DNA of 64,000 nt from DASTPP01 sp035762175 (GTDB lineage Bacteria > Myxococcota_A > Polyangia > Polyangiales > Polyangiaceae), in contig DASTPP010000135.1 of the NCBI GenBank assembly GCA_035762175.1, forward strand, positions 67,085-131,084, given 5' to 3'. The notes below the pieces were generated by a model, which was given only the letters and a program-made list of their open reading frames with translations, was not told the DNA's origin and searched no databases. Made by a program: the position numbers and the translations under genes. Shown here piece by piece: positions 1 to 7,749 of the stretch (position 1 is the stretch's first letter; every line of letters starts with the position of its first letter).

Positions 1-1026
1 CACCGCGCCGTGCTGGGTCTCGAGCGCCTGGTGCCCGGCGCGCACCGTCGAGACGTCCGAGCGCGCCTCGCCCCCTGCTGCCGGCCCGGCCGCGTTCGAG
101 CGCGCCTCGCCCCCGGCCGCGTCTGAGCGCGCCTCGGCCCCGGCCGCGTCTGAGCGCGCCTCGACCCCGGCCGCGTCCGAGCGCGCCTCGGCCCCGGCCG
201 CCGGGCCGGCCGGGCGGTCGGGCCGCCCGCGCAGCTTGGCGACGCCCCAGTCCATCACCAAGACTTCGCCGAAGTCGCCCACCATGATGTTCGCGGGCTT
301 CAGATCGCGGTGAATGACGCCCCGCGCGTGGGCATACTCGACGGCCTGACAAACCTGGAGGAACACGTCGAGCAGCCGCCGCAACCCGAACTCGGAGCGC
401 GTCGCCGCGTCGCCCGCCTTGCGCTTCTCGAGAATCGTCTCGAGCGACTGCCCGCGCACGAGCTTCATCGAAAAGTAGGCCCGCCCCTCGGGGTCGAGCC
501 CGAGATCGTGCACCGGCACGACGTTGGGGTGCTCGAGCTGGGCGGTGATCTGCGCCTCCTCGACGAAGCGCGCGAGCAGCGCCGGCGGCAGCGCGTCGTA
601 GGGCTGCCGCGTGACCTTGATCGCGAGATCGCGGCGCAGCTTCGTGTCGGTGCCCCGCAAGACGCGCGCCATGCCGCCCCGCCCGACCTCGGCGCCGGCG
701 CGGAGCCTGCCGCCCCAGAGCGGCGCGCCCTCGGCCGCCGCCTCACCCGGGGGCGGGGGCAGGGTCGACGGCGTCGCCGCCAGGGGCGGCAAGATCGCCC
801 CCGCGATCTGCGCGGCGAGGTCGGCGGGCTCGAACGACGGCGGCAGGTGTACCGTCACGGGCCCGGGCGTCGAGGGGTCGGCCGGGGGCGGCATGCTCGA
901 CGGCAGCACGGCGAGCGTGTCGGCCACCGCCATCGTGTCCGAGACCGAGGTCTGAGCGAGCGCCGGGTCGTCCGGGCGCTCATCGTCCGGCGTGGGCGGT
1001 CGGCTGTGGCGCGCTTCCCTCGTCAT
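1..1026 (-). CDS. Hanks-type Ser/Thr protein kinase, amino part (runs off left edge)
   Basis: First 342 codons of a eukaryotic-like Ser/Thr kinase, read on the minus strand from an ATG at 1026; the rest lies outside the window. About 100 residues of Pro/Thr-rich leader precede the kinase fold. Visible motifs are the Gly-rich loop GRGGMARV (~115-122), the ATP-binding lysine in LAIKV, the catalytic loop HRDLKPAN (His239-Asp241) and the metal motif as DWG (Asp259-Gly261) instead of DFG, a variant common in bacterial kinases of this group. After DWG comes an Ala/Glu/Arg/Ser-rich insertion built from nine-residue repeats. The sequence then returns to the family pattern at TQHGAV, just before the expected GTP-x-YMAPEQ segment. 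The kinase presumably phosphorylates cytosolic or membrane-associated partners; no substrate can be read from context. Family assignment is firm; the function is inferred. Confidence 0.93.
   Translation of the reverse strand, partial: MTREARHSRPPTPDDERPDDPALAQTSVSDTMAVADTLAVLPSSMPPPADPSTPGPVTVHLPPSFEPADLAAQIAGAILPPLAATPSTLPPPPGEAAAEGAPLWGGRLRAGAEVGRGGMARVLRGTDTKLRRDLAIKVTRQPYDALPPALLARFVEEAQITAQLEHPNVVPVHDLGLDPEGRAYFSMKLVRGQSLETILEKRKAGDAATRSEFGLRRLLDVFLQVCQAVEYAHARGVIHRDLKPANIMVGDFGEVLVMDWGVAKLRGRPDRPAGPAAGAEARSDAAGVEARSDAAGAEARSDAAGGEARSNAAGPAAGGEARSDVSTVRAGHQALETQHGAV
87..200. repeat. 27-bp tandem repeat inside the kinase activation segment
   Basis: About four copies of a 27-bp unit, in frame with the kinase and encoding nine-residue units of the type EARSDAAG(A/V). 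The copies differ by single substitutions (GCG/GTC, GAC/AAC codons). Because the period is a multiple of three, copy-number change would lengthen or shorten the loop without a frameshift. Confidence 0.85.
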
Positions 1027-1311
1027 CGCGAACGGTCACCTTAGCAGCCCCCGCCCGCGGCTGAACCCCAGGGGTAAGGCCGGTCGCCTTGCCCCGCCGG
1101 GCGCCGGGCCTGCCGTGGCCACGCCACCACCGGCTCGGCGAGGTGGGGCGGGGCGAGCCGAAACCCTTCGAAGTGCGGTTGTACGTCGGCCGAACCATGC
1201 CCTACACACCGTGGGGCCATGGCTTCGCCGCGACGAACCAGCCCGCCCTGCGCCCCCCTGACCTCCGCCCGTAACGAGGCCGCCCCCGGCGCGCCCGCCG
1301 CCCTCGCCCGG

Positions 1312-1467
1312 CGCCTACCACGCCCAGGCTCGCTTGCTGACCCCGCCCGACGCCTACCACGCTCGGGCCCGCTTGCTGCCCCCACTCGGCGCCTGGCCCG
1401 CCCGAGCCCGCTTGCTGCCCCCACCCGGCGCTTGGCCCGCCCGGGCGCCCTCGGCGTCGCCCTCGCC
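1312..1467 (+). repeat. 39-bp tandem repeat upstream of the prolyl oligopeptidase remnant
   Basis: Four units start at 1312, 1351, 1390 and 1429, exactly 39 bp apart. The first three each carry a GCTTGCTG core; the last is degenerate. In one plus-strand frame they encode 13-residue units of the type RRLPRPGSLADPA, and the last unit leads directly into a lipoprotein-like signal (LAGLALAC). The remaining DNA between 1027 and 1311, separating the divergent kinase and peptidase genes, shows no other gene. Confidence 0.8.
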
Positions 1468-3065
1468 GGCCTCGCGCTCGCCTGCGACGAGCCGGCCGCG
1501 CGCCCGCCCCGGCCGGCGCCGGCCCCGCGCCCGCCGCCGGGGCCGACGAGATCGTCTACGCGCGGCCCGACCACCCGACCTGGCAGTTCGCCCTCGAGGT
1601 GACCGACGACGGGCGCTACCTCGTCATCACGACCGGCGACGGGCAGGTGGGCGACCGCGGGGTCGAAGAGGTGCACGCCCTCGACCTCGGGGCGAAGGGG
1701 GCGAAGCCGGTGCCGCTCGCCGAGGGCTTCGACGCCGAGTACCTGTTCGTCGCGAGCGAGGGGACGACGTTTTACCTCAAGACCACGAGCGAGGCGCCGA
1801 AGGGGCGCGTCGTCGCGGTCGACGTCCGCTCGCCCGGCAAGGCCGCGCGCAAGACCGTCGTGCCCCAGGGCGAGGCGCCCATCACCGGCGTCGCGCGCGC
1901 GGGCGACCGGCTGCTCGTCTCGACCCTCGTCGACGCGAGCTCGCGCCTTTCCGCCTACAAGCTCGACGGCAAGGGCAAGGTCGAGATCGCCCTGCCCGGC
2001 GTCGGCACCGCCTTCGCCGTCGGCGGCGGGCGCGCCGACCGCGCGGCCTACTACCGCTACACGAGCTTCGACGCGCCGCCGACGGCCTTCCGCTACGACT
2101 TCGCGACCGGCAAGTCCGAGGCGGTCGTCCGGCCCAAGGCCTCGATCGACCCCGCGGCCTTCGAGACGCGCCTCGTCTTCTACGCGAGCAAAGACGGCAC
2201 GAAGGTGCCCATGTTCCTCGTGCACAAGAAGGGGCTCGCCCTCGACGGGAGCAACCCGACCTTTCTCACGGGCTACGGCGGCGCCGGCGTCTCGATGAGC
2301 CCGCGCTACGACCCGACGCACGCCTACTGGCTGAGCGCGGGCGGCGTGCTCGCGATACCCTGCCTGCGCGGCGGCAGCGAGTACGGCGAGGCCTGGTCGA
2401 AGGCGGCCGAGAAGACGCGCCGGCAGGTCACCTTCGACGACTTCATCGCCGCCGGCGAGTGGCTCGTCGCGCAGAAGATCACCTCGCCGAAGAAGCTCGC
2501 CACCGACGGCGCCTCCGCCGGCGGCCTGCTCGTCGCCGCCGCGATGGTGCAGCGGCCCGACCTCTTCGGCGCCGTCGTCGTCGAGGTCGGCGTGCTCGAC
2601 ATGCTGCGCTTTCACCTCACGGGCCAGGGCGCCGGCTGGCAGGGCATCTACGGCTCGGTCGACGTGCGCGACGAGTTCCGCGCGCTTTATGCGTACTCGC
2701 CCTACCACAACGTCAAGCCCGGCACGAAGTACCCCGCCACCCTCGTCGTCACCGGCGAGAACGACAACCGCGTCGTGCCCTGGCACTCGTACAAGTTCGC
2801 CGCCGCCCTGCAGGCCGCCCAGGCCGGCCCCGCCCCCGTGCTGCTCAAGCTGCAGTCGACCGCCGGCCACGGCGGCGGCACCACGCTCTCGGCCAAGATG
2901 CGCGAGCGCGCCGACGTCTACGGCTTTCTCTTCAAGGTGCTCGACGCCCCCCGCCGCCCTGACCCCGCGCCTGCGCGGGCCCCGCCGGCCTCGCCCCGAG
3001 CGCCCCCTCGGGTCAACGTGACGTGCCACGATGCGACCACTGGCCCCCGGACGCGACCGCGGTAA
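1432..3065 (+). pseudogene. Prolyl oligopeptidase (S9A), amino-truncated and frameshifted
   Basis: The carboxy-terminal two-thirds of a prolyl oligopeptidase, a serine peptidase that cleaves after proline in short peptides. From about 1545 the protein reads as the last propeller blades (DEIVYARPDHPTW, TDDGRYLVIT), then the alpha/beta-hydrolase domain. That domain keeps the nucleophile in GASAGG (near 2513), the Asp in ENDNRVVP (near 2764) and the His in TAGHGGG (near 2866). Compared with the intact paralogue at 42133-44373, about 200 or more amino-terminal residues are missing. A lipoprotein-type signal ending LAGLALAC (TTG start at 1432, cysteine near 1483) lies immediately upstream but in another frame. 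One frameshift between about 1487 and 1540 would join the two. This looks like an internal deletion plus frameshift; an alternative is a short cytosolic enzyme starting at GTG 1599. The stop overlaps the ribosome site of the next gene. Confidence 0.75.
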
Positions 3066-3074
3066 GGAGAAACC

Positions 3075-3935
3075 ATGAACGTCGCCCGCCACCCCGAAGA
3101 CGACCAACACACCCTTTGGAACGGCCCCGCCGGCCGCACCTGGGCCGAAGCCCAGGGCCTGCTCGACCGCTTCTTCGAGCCCATCGAGGGCCTGCTCGCC
3201 GACGCGGTCGCCGCCGCGCCCCGGGCCCTCGTGCTCGACGTCGGCTGCGGCACGGGCGCCACGACGGTGGCCGCCGCGCGGCGGCTCGGCGCCGGGGGCC
3301 GCTGCGTCGGCGTCGACCTCTCGGGGCCGATGCTCGAGGTCGCCCGGGCCCGCGCCGAGCGAGAGGGCGTGCCGGCGACGTTCGTCCTCGCCGACGCGCA
3401 GGCCCACGCGTTCGAGCCCGCGAGCTTCGACCTGATCATCTCGCGCTTCGGCGTCATGTTCTTCGACGACCCCGTGCGGGCCTTCGCGAACCTGCGGCGC
3501 GCCGCGCGCGACGACGCCGAGCTGCGCCTTGTCGCCTGGCGCAGCGCCGAAGACAACCCCTTCATGACGACGGCCGAGCGCGCCGCCGCCCCCCTCGTGC
3601 CGAACCTCCCCGCGCGCCGGCCAGACGGGCCGGGGCAGTTCGCGTTCGCCGATCGAAGCCGAGTGCAGCACATTCTCGAGGGGGGCGGCTGGACCGACGT
3701 CGACGTCCGCGCCATCGACATCCCTTGCACGTTGCCCGAGAAAGAGCTCGTCCCCTACTTGACCCGCCTCGGCCCCCTCGGCCGGGCGCTTTCCGAGGTC
3801 GACGAGCAGACCCGAGCTCGCGTCCTCGAGGTCGTTCGCCCCGCCTTCGACCCCTACGTGCACGGCGACGAAGTCCGCGTCACCGCGGCCTGCTGGCTGA
3901 TCAGCGGCCGAGCGTCGGCCGGTTCCTTACCCTGA
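3075..3935 (+). CDS. Class I SAM-dependent methyltransferase (Methyltransf_11/UbiE-like)
   Basis: A 286-residue cytosolic methyltransferase. Motif I is VLDVGCGTGA (~54-63), followed by the acidic GVDLSGPML strand that holds SAM, the DAQAHAF motif and the post-motif SFDLIISRFGVMFF typical of the UbiE/Methyltransf_11 group. The carboxy half carries no extra domain that points to a substrate. The ATG is preceded by AAGGAG at good spacing, and the upstream peptidase remnant ends 10 bp earlier, so the two were probably co-transcribed. The last residues run straight into a degenerate 42-bp repeat region. Fold and cofactor are certain; the substrate (small molecule, quinone or peptide) is unknown. 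Confidence 0.9.
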   Translation: MNVARHPEDDQHTLWNGPAGRTWAEAQGLLDRFFEPIEGLLADAVAAAPRALVLDVGCGTGATTVAAARRLGAGGRCVGVDLSGPMLEVARARAEREGVPATFVLADAQAHAFEPASFDLIISRFGVMFFDDPVRAFANLRRAARDDAELRLVAWRSAEDNPFMTTAERAAAPLVPNLPARRPDGPGQFAFADRSRVQHILEGGGWTDVDVRAIDIPCTLPEKELVPYLTRLGPLGRALSEVDEQTRARVLEVVRPAFDPYVHGDEVRVTAACWLISGRASAGSLP

Positions 3936-3997
3936 AGCCTTCCGGCCCATTCGACGAATCACTCCGATGCTCGGGGGGCCACCTGGCCCCTCCGCCG

Positions 3998-4136
3998 CAA
4001 CCGATTCGTTACCCTGGGGGTGGCTCAGGCCCTCCGACGCAACCGATTCGTTGCCCTGGGGGGGCTCAACACCTCCGCCGCAACCGATTCGTTGCTCCGG
4101 AGGCCGTCTGACCTCCCCGTCGCAACCATTTCGTTG
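3998..4136. repeat. 42-bp tandem repeat 3' of the methyltransferase
   Basis: Four copies of a roughly 42-bp unit with the core CAACCGATTCGTTG at 3998, 4040, 4081 and 4123. The cores are partly self-complementary (CAAC...GTTG). Degenerate copies seem to extend back toward the methyltransferase stop at 3935, whose last codons resemble the unit. No gene lies between 3936 and 4162. Confidence 0.85.
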
Positions 4137-4162
4137 CTCGGGCAGGCGCCCTCTGTGTTCGC

Positions 4163-4624
4163 ATGGCGCGCGTGCTCGGGCACTGGCTCGACGACCGCCC
4201 CGACGTGGTCACGAGGCTCGCCTTCGTGCGCGAGGGCTCGGGCTACGCCGATCGGGCGAGCGACCTTACCCTGCTCGCCGAGCTCTACGAGCGCGACGAC
4301 GTCCGGGCCGTCATCGCCCACGACCGCCGCCACTACCGCCCGGGCGACGCCGAAGCCGCTCGCCGCCTCGCCGACGCCCTCTTCGCCGGCCTCGGCCTGC
4401 GCGCCGAGCGCGACGAAAAGCGCTGGACCTCGCTCGCCCACGGCGCCTTCCGGCTGCTCTCGCGCGCCTACGACGAGCACCGCCGCAGCGGCGTCTACGC
4501 GTTCGAGCGGCGCGAGGACGTCGCGCGCACCGACCCGTCGCTGGCCACGGCGGTGCGCGCGCCGACGGGCAAGGGGGGCAGGCGGGGCCGGGGGGCGGGC
4601 GGCGAGGAGGGCGGTGCGGGGTAA
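4163..4624 (+). CDS. Hypothetical protein
   Basis: A 153-residue protein I do not recognise. The first ~110 residues have a soluble, charged composition (repeated Arg/Glu/Asp/His with regular Leu/Ala spacing, LTLLAELYERDDV, RHYRPGDAEAARR) and look like a genuine helical domain. The last 25 residues are low-complexity Gly/Arg. No signal peptide or membrane segment is seen. The ATG at 4163 has no clear ribosome site. Codon usage (third-position GC) fits a real gene. The stop region is followed by a near repeat of itself about 30 bp downstream, as at several other gene ends in the window. Confidence 0.6.
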   Translation: MARVLGHWLDDRPDVVTRLAFVREGSGYADRASDLTLLAELYERDDVRAVIAHDRRHYRPGDAEAARRLADALFAGLGLRAERDEKRWTSLAHGAFRLLSRAYDEHRRSGVYAFERREDVARTDPSLATAVRAPTGKGGRRGRGAGGEEGGAG

Positions 4625-4701
4625 AGGCAGAGGGCGCGGGGCCTCGCCGGGTAAGGGCAGGGACGGGCCGGGCAGTTCGGCGCGCGACGCGCTCTTCGCC
4701 G

Positions 4702-5649
4702 TCAGCGCTCGCCGCGTCGGGGCCAGCGCCGCTCGCGCCGCAAGGACTCGCAGAGCGCCTCGAGCTCGTCGACCTCCATCGCCTCGAGCCGGGCGCGCCG
4801 GGCGGGCGCGAGCGCGATGCCGAGCACGTCGCAGAGCGCCAGCGCCGCCTGGCGCAGCCCCTCGGCTTTGCCCTCTCGCAGCCCCTCGGCCTTGCCCTCG
4901 GCCTTGCCCTCGGCCTTGCCCTCGGCCTTGCCCTCGGCCTTGCCCTCGGCCTTGCCTTCGCGGCGAAGGCGCTGCTCCCACTGCTGGACGAAGCGTTCGG
5001 TGTTCATGATCAACTCCCGGTCTGCCTCCGACGGGCTCTCCGTTCGCTCTGCCTCCGTGCGCCATCGTACCACACGCCGCCAGGTGCCGCCCTGCAGCGG
5101 GTGGTCGGCGGGCAGGTCGGCGAGCTCCTCGAGGGCCTGCCGTTGCACGGGGCCCCGCCCCAGCAGGCGCAGCCACAGCGTTTCGGGGGTCTTCGGCAGA
5201 TCGGCGAGCACCACGAGCGTCAGCCCGAGCTCGTCGGCGAGCCCGAAGCAGCCCGGCGGCCACCCCGCGCGAGGCAGGGCACGGAAGCCCCCGAGCAGCC
5301 CGTCGGAGAGCGTCGGGGTCAGCACCCACATCTGGGGCAGCGCCACCGCCGTCGGGCTCTCGCGCCGGCGCCGCGCGCGGCGACGCAGCTCGTCGTAGAG
5401 CTCGATCAACTTGACGATGGCGCCGCGCACCTCGTCGGCGCTGCAGGGGTTGCGGAAGGCCTCGAAGGCGGCGAGCCCCCGGCCCATCCGGCCCAGGAGC
5501 CCGAGCTCGCGCCGGCGGGCCTCGGCCTTCGGCCCGCGCAGGCGGGCGTCGACGACGACGTCGATTTGTCGCTCTTCGCCGTGGACGCGGCGCGGGGCGA
5601 GCACGGGGCCGAGCGGCTCGCACCAGAGGGTGAGCAGGTCTTTGCTCAT
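4702..5649 (-). CDS. Rpn-like protein with EGKA tandem repeats
   Basis: A 315-residue protein starting at MSKDLLTLW (ATG at 5649). An earlier in-frame ATG at 5673 is possible. The amino half contains EERQIDVVVDARL, which may be the core of a PD-(D/E)xK-type fold, and a Leu/Arg-rich helical region. From about residue 235 comes the pattern RREGKAEGKAEG, with seven EGKA units made from a 12-bp DNA repeat (about 4884-4957), then a helical carboxy tail (LCDVLGIALAPARRARLEAM). Charged E-G-(K/R) repeats before a short carboxy domain are typical of the recombination-promoting nuclease (Rpn/YhgA) and related putative transposase families. That parallel is established for the repeats, but nuclease activity here is only inferred. 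Confidence 0.6.
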   Translation of the reverse strand: MSKDLLTLWCEPLGPVLAPRRVHGEERQIDVVVDARLRGPKAEARRRELGLLGRMGRGLAAFEAFRNPCSADEVRGAIVKLIELYDELRRRARRRRESPTAVALPQMWVLTPTLSDGLLGGFRALPRAGWPPGCFGLADELGLTLVVLADLPKTPETLWLRLLGRGPVQRQALEELADLPADHPLQGGTWRRVVRWRTEAERTESPSEADRELIMNTERFVQQWEQRLRREGKAEGKAEGKAEGKAEGKAEGKAEGLREGKAEGLRQAALALCDVLGIALAPARRARLEAMEVDELEALCESLRRERRWPRRGER

Positions 5650-5870
5650 CGAGTCGTGGCGTCGTCGGGGCATGGGCCGGGGCTACGACGGGCGCGCGCG
5701 AGGGGCCAAGACTTCTCGGCGACGCGCCGGCCGAGGCTTCGCCTCCCCGTGCGATCGTTCGGGCCATGCGCGAGCCTGCCGCCGACGATGAGGGGCAGGT
5801 CGTCAGGGTCGTCGGCCGGCGACAATCGCCGGCGCCCGGGCAGCCCCCTTCCCCCGTGGCGCGCGAGGCG

Positions 5871-6014
5871 ATGGGGCGAATGGCGCGGTACCGGACGCGG
5901 GCCCCGAAGGGCATCTTCGTTTCCCGAAGCCACGAAGAGGCCAACCGCGACCGCGAGCGGTGGTTGGTCGAGGCGATGGTCGAGGCGGCGTCGGGGATGG
6001 GGCGCGATGGCTGA
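5871..6014 (+). CDS. Small charged protein, possible orphan member of a two-gene module
   Basis: A short protein of about 47 residues (ATG 5871; ATG 5880 also possible) with the core RYRTRAPKGIFVSRSHEEAN and a helical RDRERWLVEAMVEA. From memory, the APKG-(I/V)F ... SHEEAN-RD-x-E-W pattern occurs in small proteins beside nucleotidyltransferase-like partners, as in toxin-antitoxin-like pairs; I cannot verify this here. Here the next ATG overlaps the stop (ATGGCTGA at 6007) but its frame closes after 20 codons, so a partner gene seems deleted or broken. 6015-6202 holds nothing else convincing. Confidence 0.45.
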   Translation: MGRMARYRTRAPKGIFVSRSHEEANRDRERWLVEAMVEAASGMGRDG

Positions 6015-6202
6015 GACGACGCGGCCTGTGCCGCCGATCGCGACGTGCAGCATCAACGCCGCGCTGTGACGGTCGCGAGCGCGGCAGTGATCGCGCGAAA
6101 GCAGGCCTTGCGGCAGGCCGAAGAGGCGCCCGCCGCCCGCCGCTCGGCGTTGCCCTCGTCGCGCGATGACACGGCGACGAGGCCGCCCCTCGCGGGAGCG
6201 GC

Positions 6203-7039
6203 TCACGCGTCGTCGTCGCCGTCGTGCTCTTCGAGGGGCCGGAGCAAGAAGCGCTCGGCGGGCCCGAGCGCGCCCGGGCGGCCCTCGAGGGCCCGGATGT
6301 ACGCGCCGAGGGCCTCTTTGTCGATGGGCCCGACCTTGCGCAAGGCCGCGTAAAGATCGTCGCCGAGCGCCGTGGGGAAGGGGCGCCCTTGCGCGGCGTA
6401 GAGCGCGATCACGTAGTCGACCCACAGGCCCTTGGCCGTCACCCCCGCGAGGCGCGCCGCGAAGCGCGCCGCCTGGTCGACCACCTCGGGGGGCATTCGG
6501 TCGGGCACCATTCGCGTCATCTCGAGGATGCGCAAGAGCCGCGTACACAGGATGCGCTCGGCCTCGTCGAATTGACCGAGCGCCAGCGCCTTGTGGGCCA
6601 CGCCGCCGAGCAGCTGCAGCAGGTCGAGCCGGAACACCGAATCGGGGCCCGCGGGCACGCCCGAGGCGGGCGTGGGGACGTCGGACGAGGGCGGGGCGGC
6701 CGGCATCGGGCCGCTGGTGGGCGCCCCCGAGTCGGGCGTGTTCGCCGTCGAGAGCCGCGCGTCGACGAGGGTCATCTCTTGCGCGCCGACGGTCAGCCGG
6801 CTGCCGTGCCGCAGCCGCTGCCGCCCGCCGATGGGCGCCCCGTCGACCATCACCCCGGTGGGGCCGCGCAGCGCTTCGACGTAGACCTCATCGTTGACGA
6901 CGACGAGCCGCGCGTGCCGGCGCGCGAGGAGCGGGTCGTCGAGCGTGAGGTCGCAGTCGCTGCCCCGACCGATGACGAAGAGCTCGTCGGGGGGCAGGGC
7001 GATGGTGCGCTGCCTGTAGCGCAGCCGGAAACGCGGCAT
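6203..7039 (-). CDS. FHA-domain protein
   Basis: A 278-residue protein starting at MPRFRLRYR (ATG 7039; an upstream ATG at 7057 would add six residues). Residues ~20-75 form a forkhead-associated domain, which binds phosphothreonine peptides: GRGSDCDLTLDD, then RRHARLVV, then the loop ending GTGVMVDG-type (here GPTGVMVDGAPI). A Pro/Ala/Ser linker (~100-140) leads to a helical carboxy domain of about 135 residues with no recognised family. There is no membrane segment. FHA proteins normally partner with Hanks-type kinases. The closest kinase in this window is at the left edge, but the two are not in one operon. Domain call firm; partner unknown. Confidence 0.88.
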   Translation of the reverse strand: MPRFRLRYRQRTIALPPDELFVIGRGSDCDLTLDDPLLARRHARLVVVNDEVYVEALRGPTGVMVDGAPIGGRQRLRHGSRLTVGAQEMTLVDARLSTANTPDSGAPTSGPMPAAPPSSDVPTPASGVPAGPDSVFRLDLLQLLGGVAHKALALGQFDEAERILCTRLLRILEMTRMVPDRMPPEVVDQAARFAARLAGVTAKGLWVDYVIALYAAQGRPFPTALGDDLYAALRKVGPIDKEALGAYIRALEGRPGALGPAERFLLRPLEEHDGDDDA

Positions 7040-7124
7040 TGCCGAAGAATTTCTCATGCCCTCGGAGGCCGTACAAGGCGCCCGTGGCCCGCCCCGCCCG
7101 TCGGCGCCCCGCGGACCGCCCGTT

Positions 7125-7452
7125 TCAGGCCCCGATCGCCAGCACGACCCGCCCGGTGAGGCCGCCGCCCTCGACCGCCTCGTGCGCGCGGGCGATCTCG
7201 TCGAGCGGCAGGCGCTCTGCGACCAGCGGCCCCGGCCAGCCGCCCTCGAGCACCCGGTTGATGGCGAGGGCCGCCTCGGCTTTCGTCTCGGGTGGAAAGT
7301 CGTCGGAGCCGAGCAGGCGCAAGGTCGCGTTCTGAAAGAGGAGCGGCCAGAAGGGCAGCCTGGGTTCGGGATCGCTATCGGACGCGTAGGCGGCGATGAC
7401 ACCGCCCTGCTTGAGCAGCTCGGCGTCGAGGGCGGCGTTGGCGCCGAGCCGC
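7125..7452 (-). pseudogene. Carboxy-terminal remnant of a zinc-less quinone oxidoreductase
   Basis: About 109 residues that match the end of NADPH:quinone reductase/zeta-crystallin-like medium-chain dehydrogenases: LGANAALDAELLKQGGVIA, then YASD, LPFWPLLFQNATLR, and the ending LPLDEIARAHEAVEGG, GRVVLAIGA. The catalytic amino domain and the Rossmann GxGxxG segment are absent. Upstream DNA in the same frame is low-complexity Arg/Pro/Ala and shows no start. The remnant sits downstream of nothing in its own direction and abuts the divergent SBP56 gene. It reads as a deletion relic, not a working enzyme. Confidence 0.75.
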
Positions 7453-7749
7453 CGGTCGCATTCGCCGCCCCGCCCGCGTTCTACGTTGCCAGCGAGCTCG
7501 CTTGACGCCGGGCCGGGGCGAGCTCGACCTCGGGCTCGGCCGCAGTCGACCAGCCGCCCGGGGGCGGGGCGGCGCGTCCGTCGGTCGCCCCCGGAGGCCG
7601 AGACCGCAGCGACCAAGACCGGCCGCCGCGGCCGGCCTGCGCGGGCCTTCGTGCATGCGAGGGCGTGATGGTACGGGGGGCGCCGCGGCGCGGCAGCGCG
7701 CGCCTTTCGGGGTGGACGTTCGGATCGCTTTGTGGATGCATGGCCGGGC

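Noticed and set aside
1041..3863. A 940-codon open frame on the minus strand
   Set aside because: It is opposite the peptidase and methyltransferase genes, has low-complexity Arg/Gly/Ala/Val-rich composition and no family signal. High GC content removes stops from the opposite strand.
3998..4136. CRISPR array
   Set aside because: Units follow one another without unique spacers of constant length, only four copies exist, and no cas genes are present.
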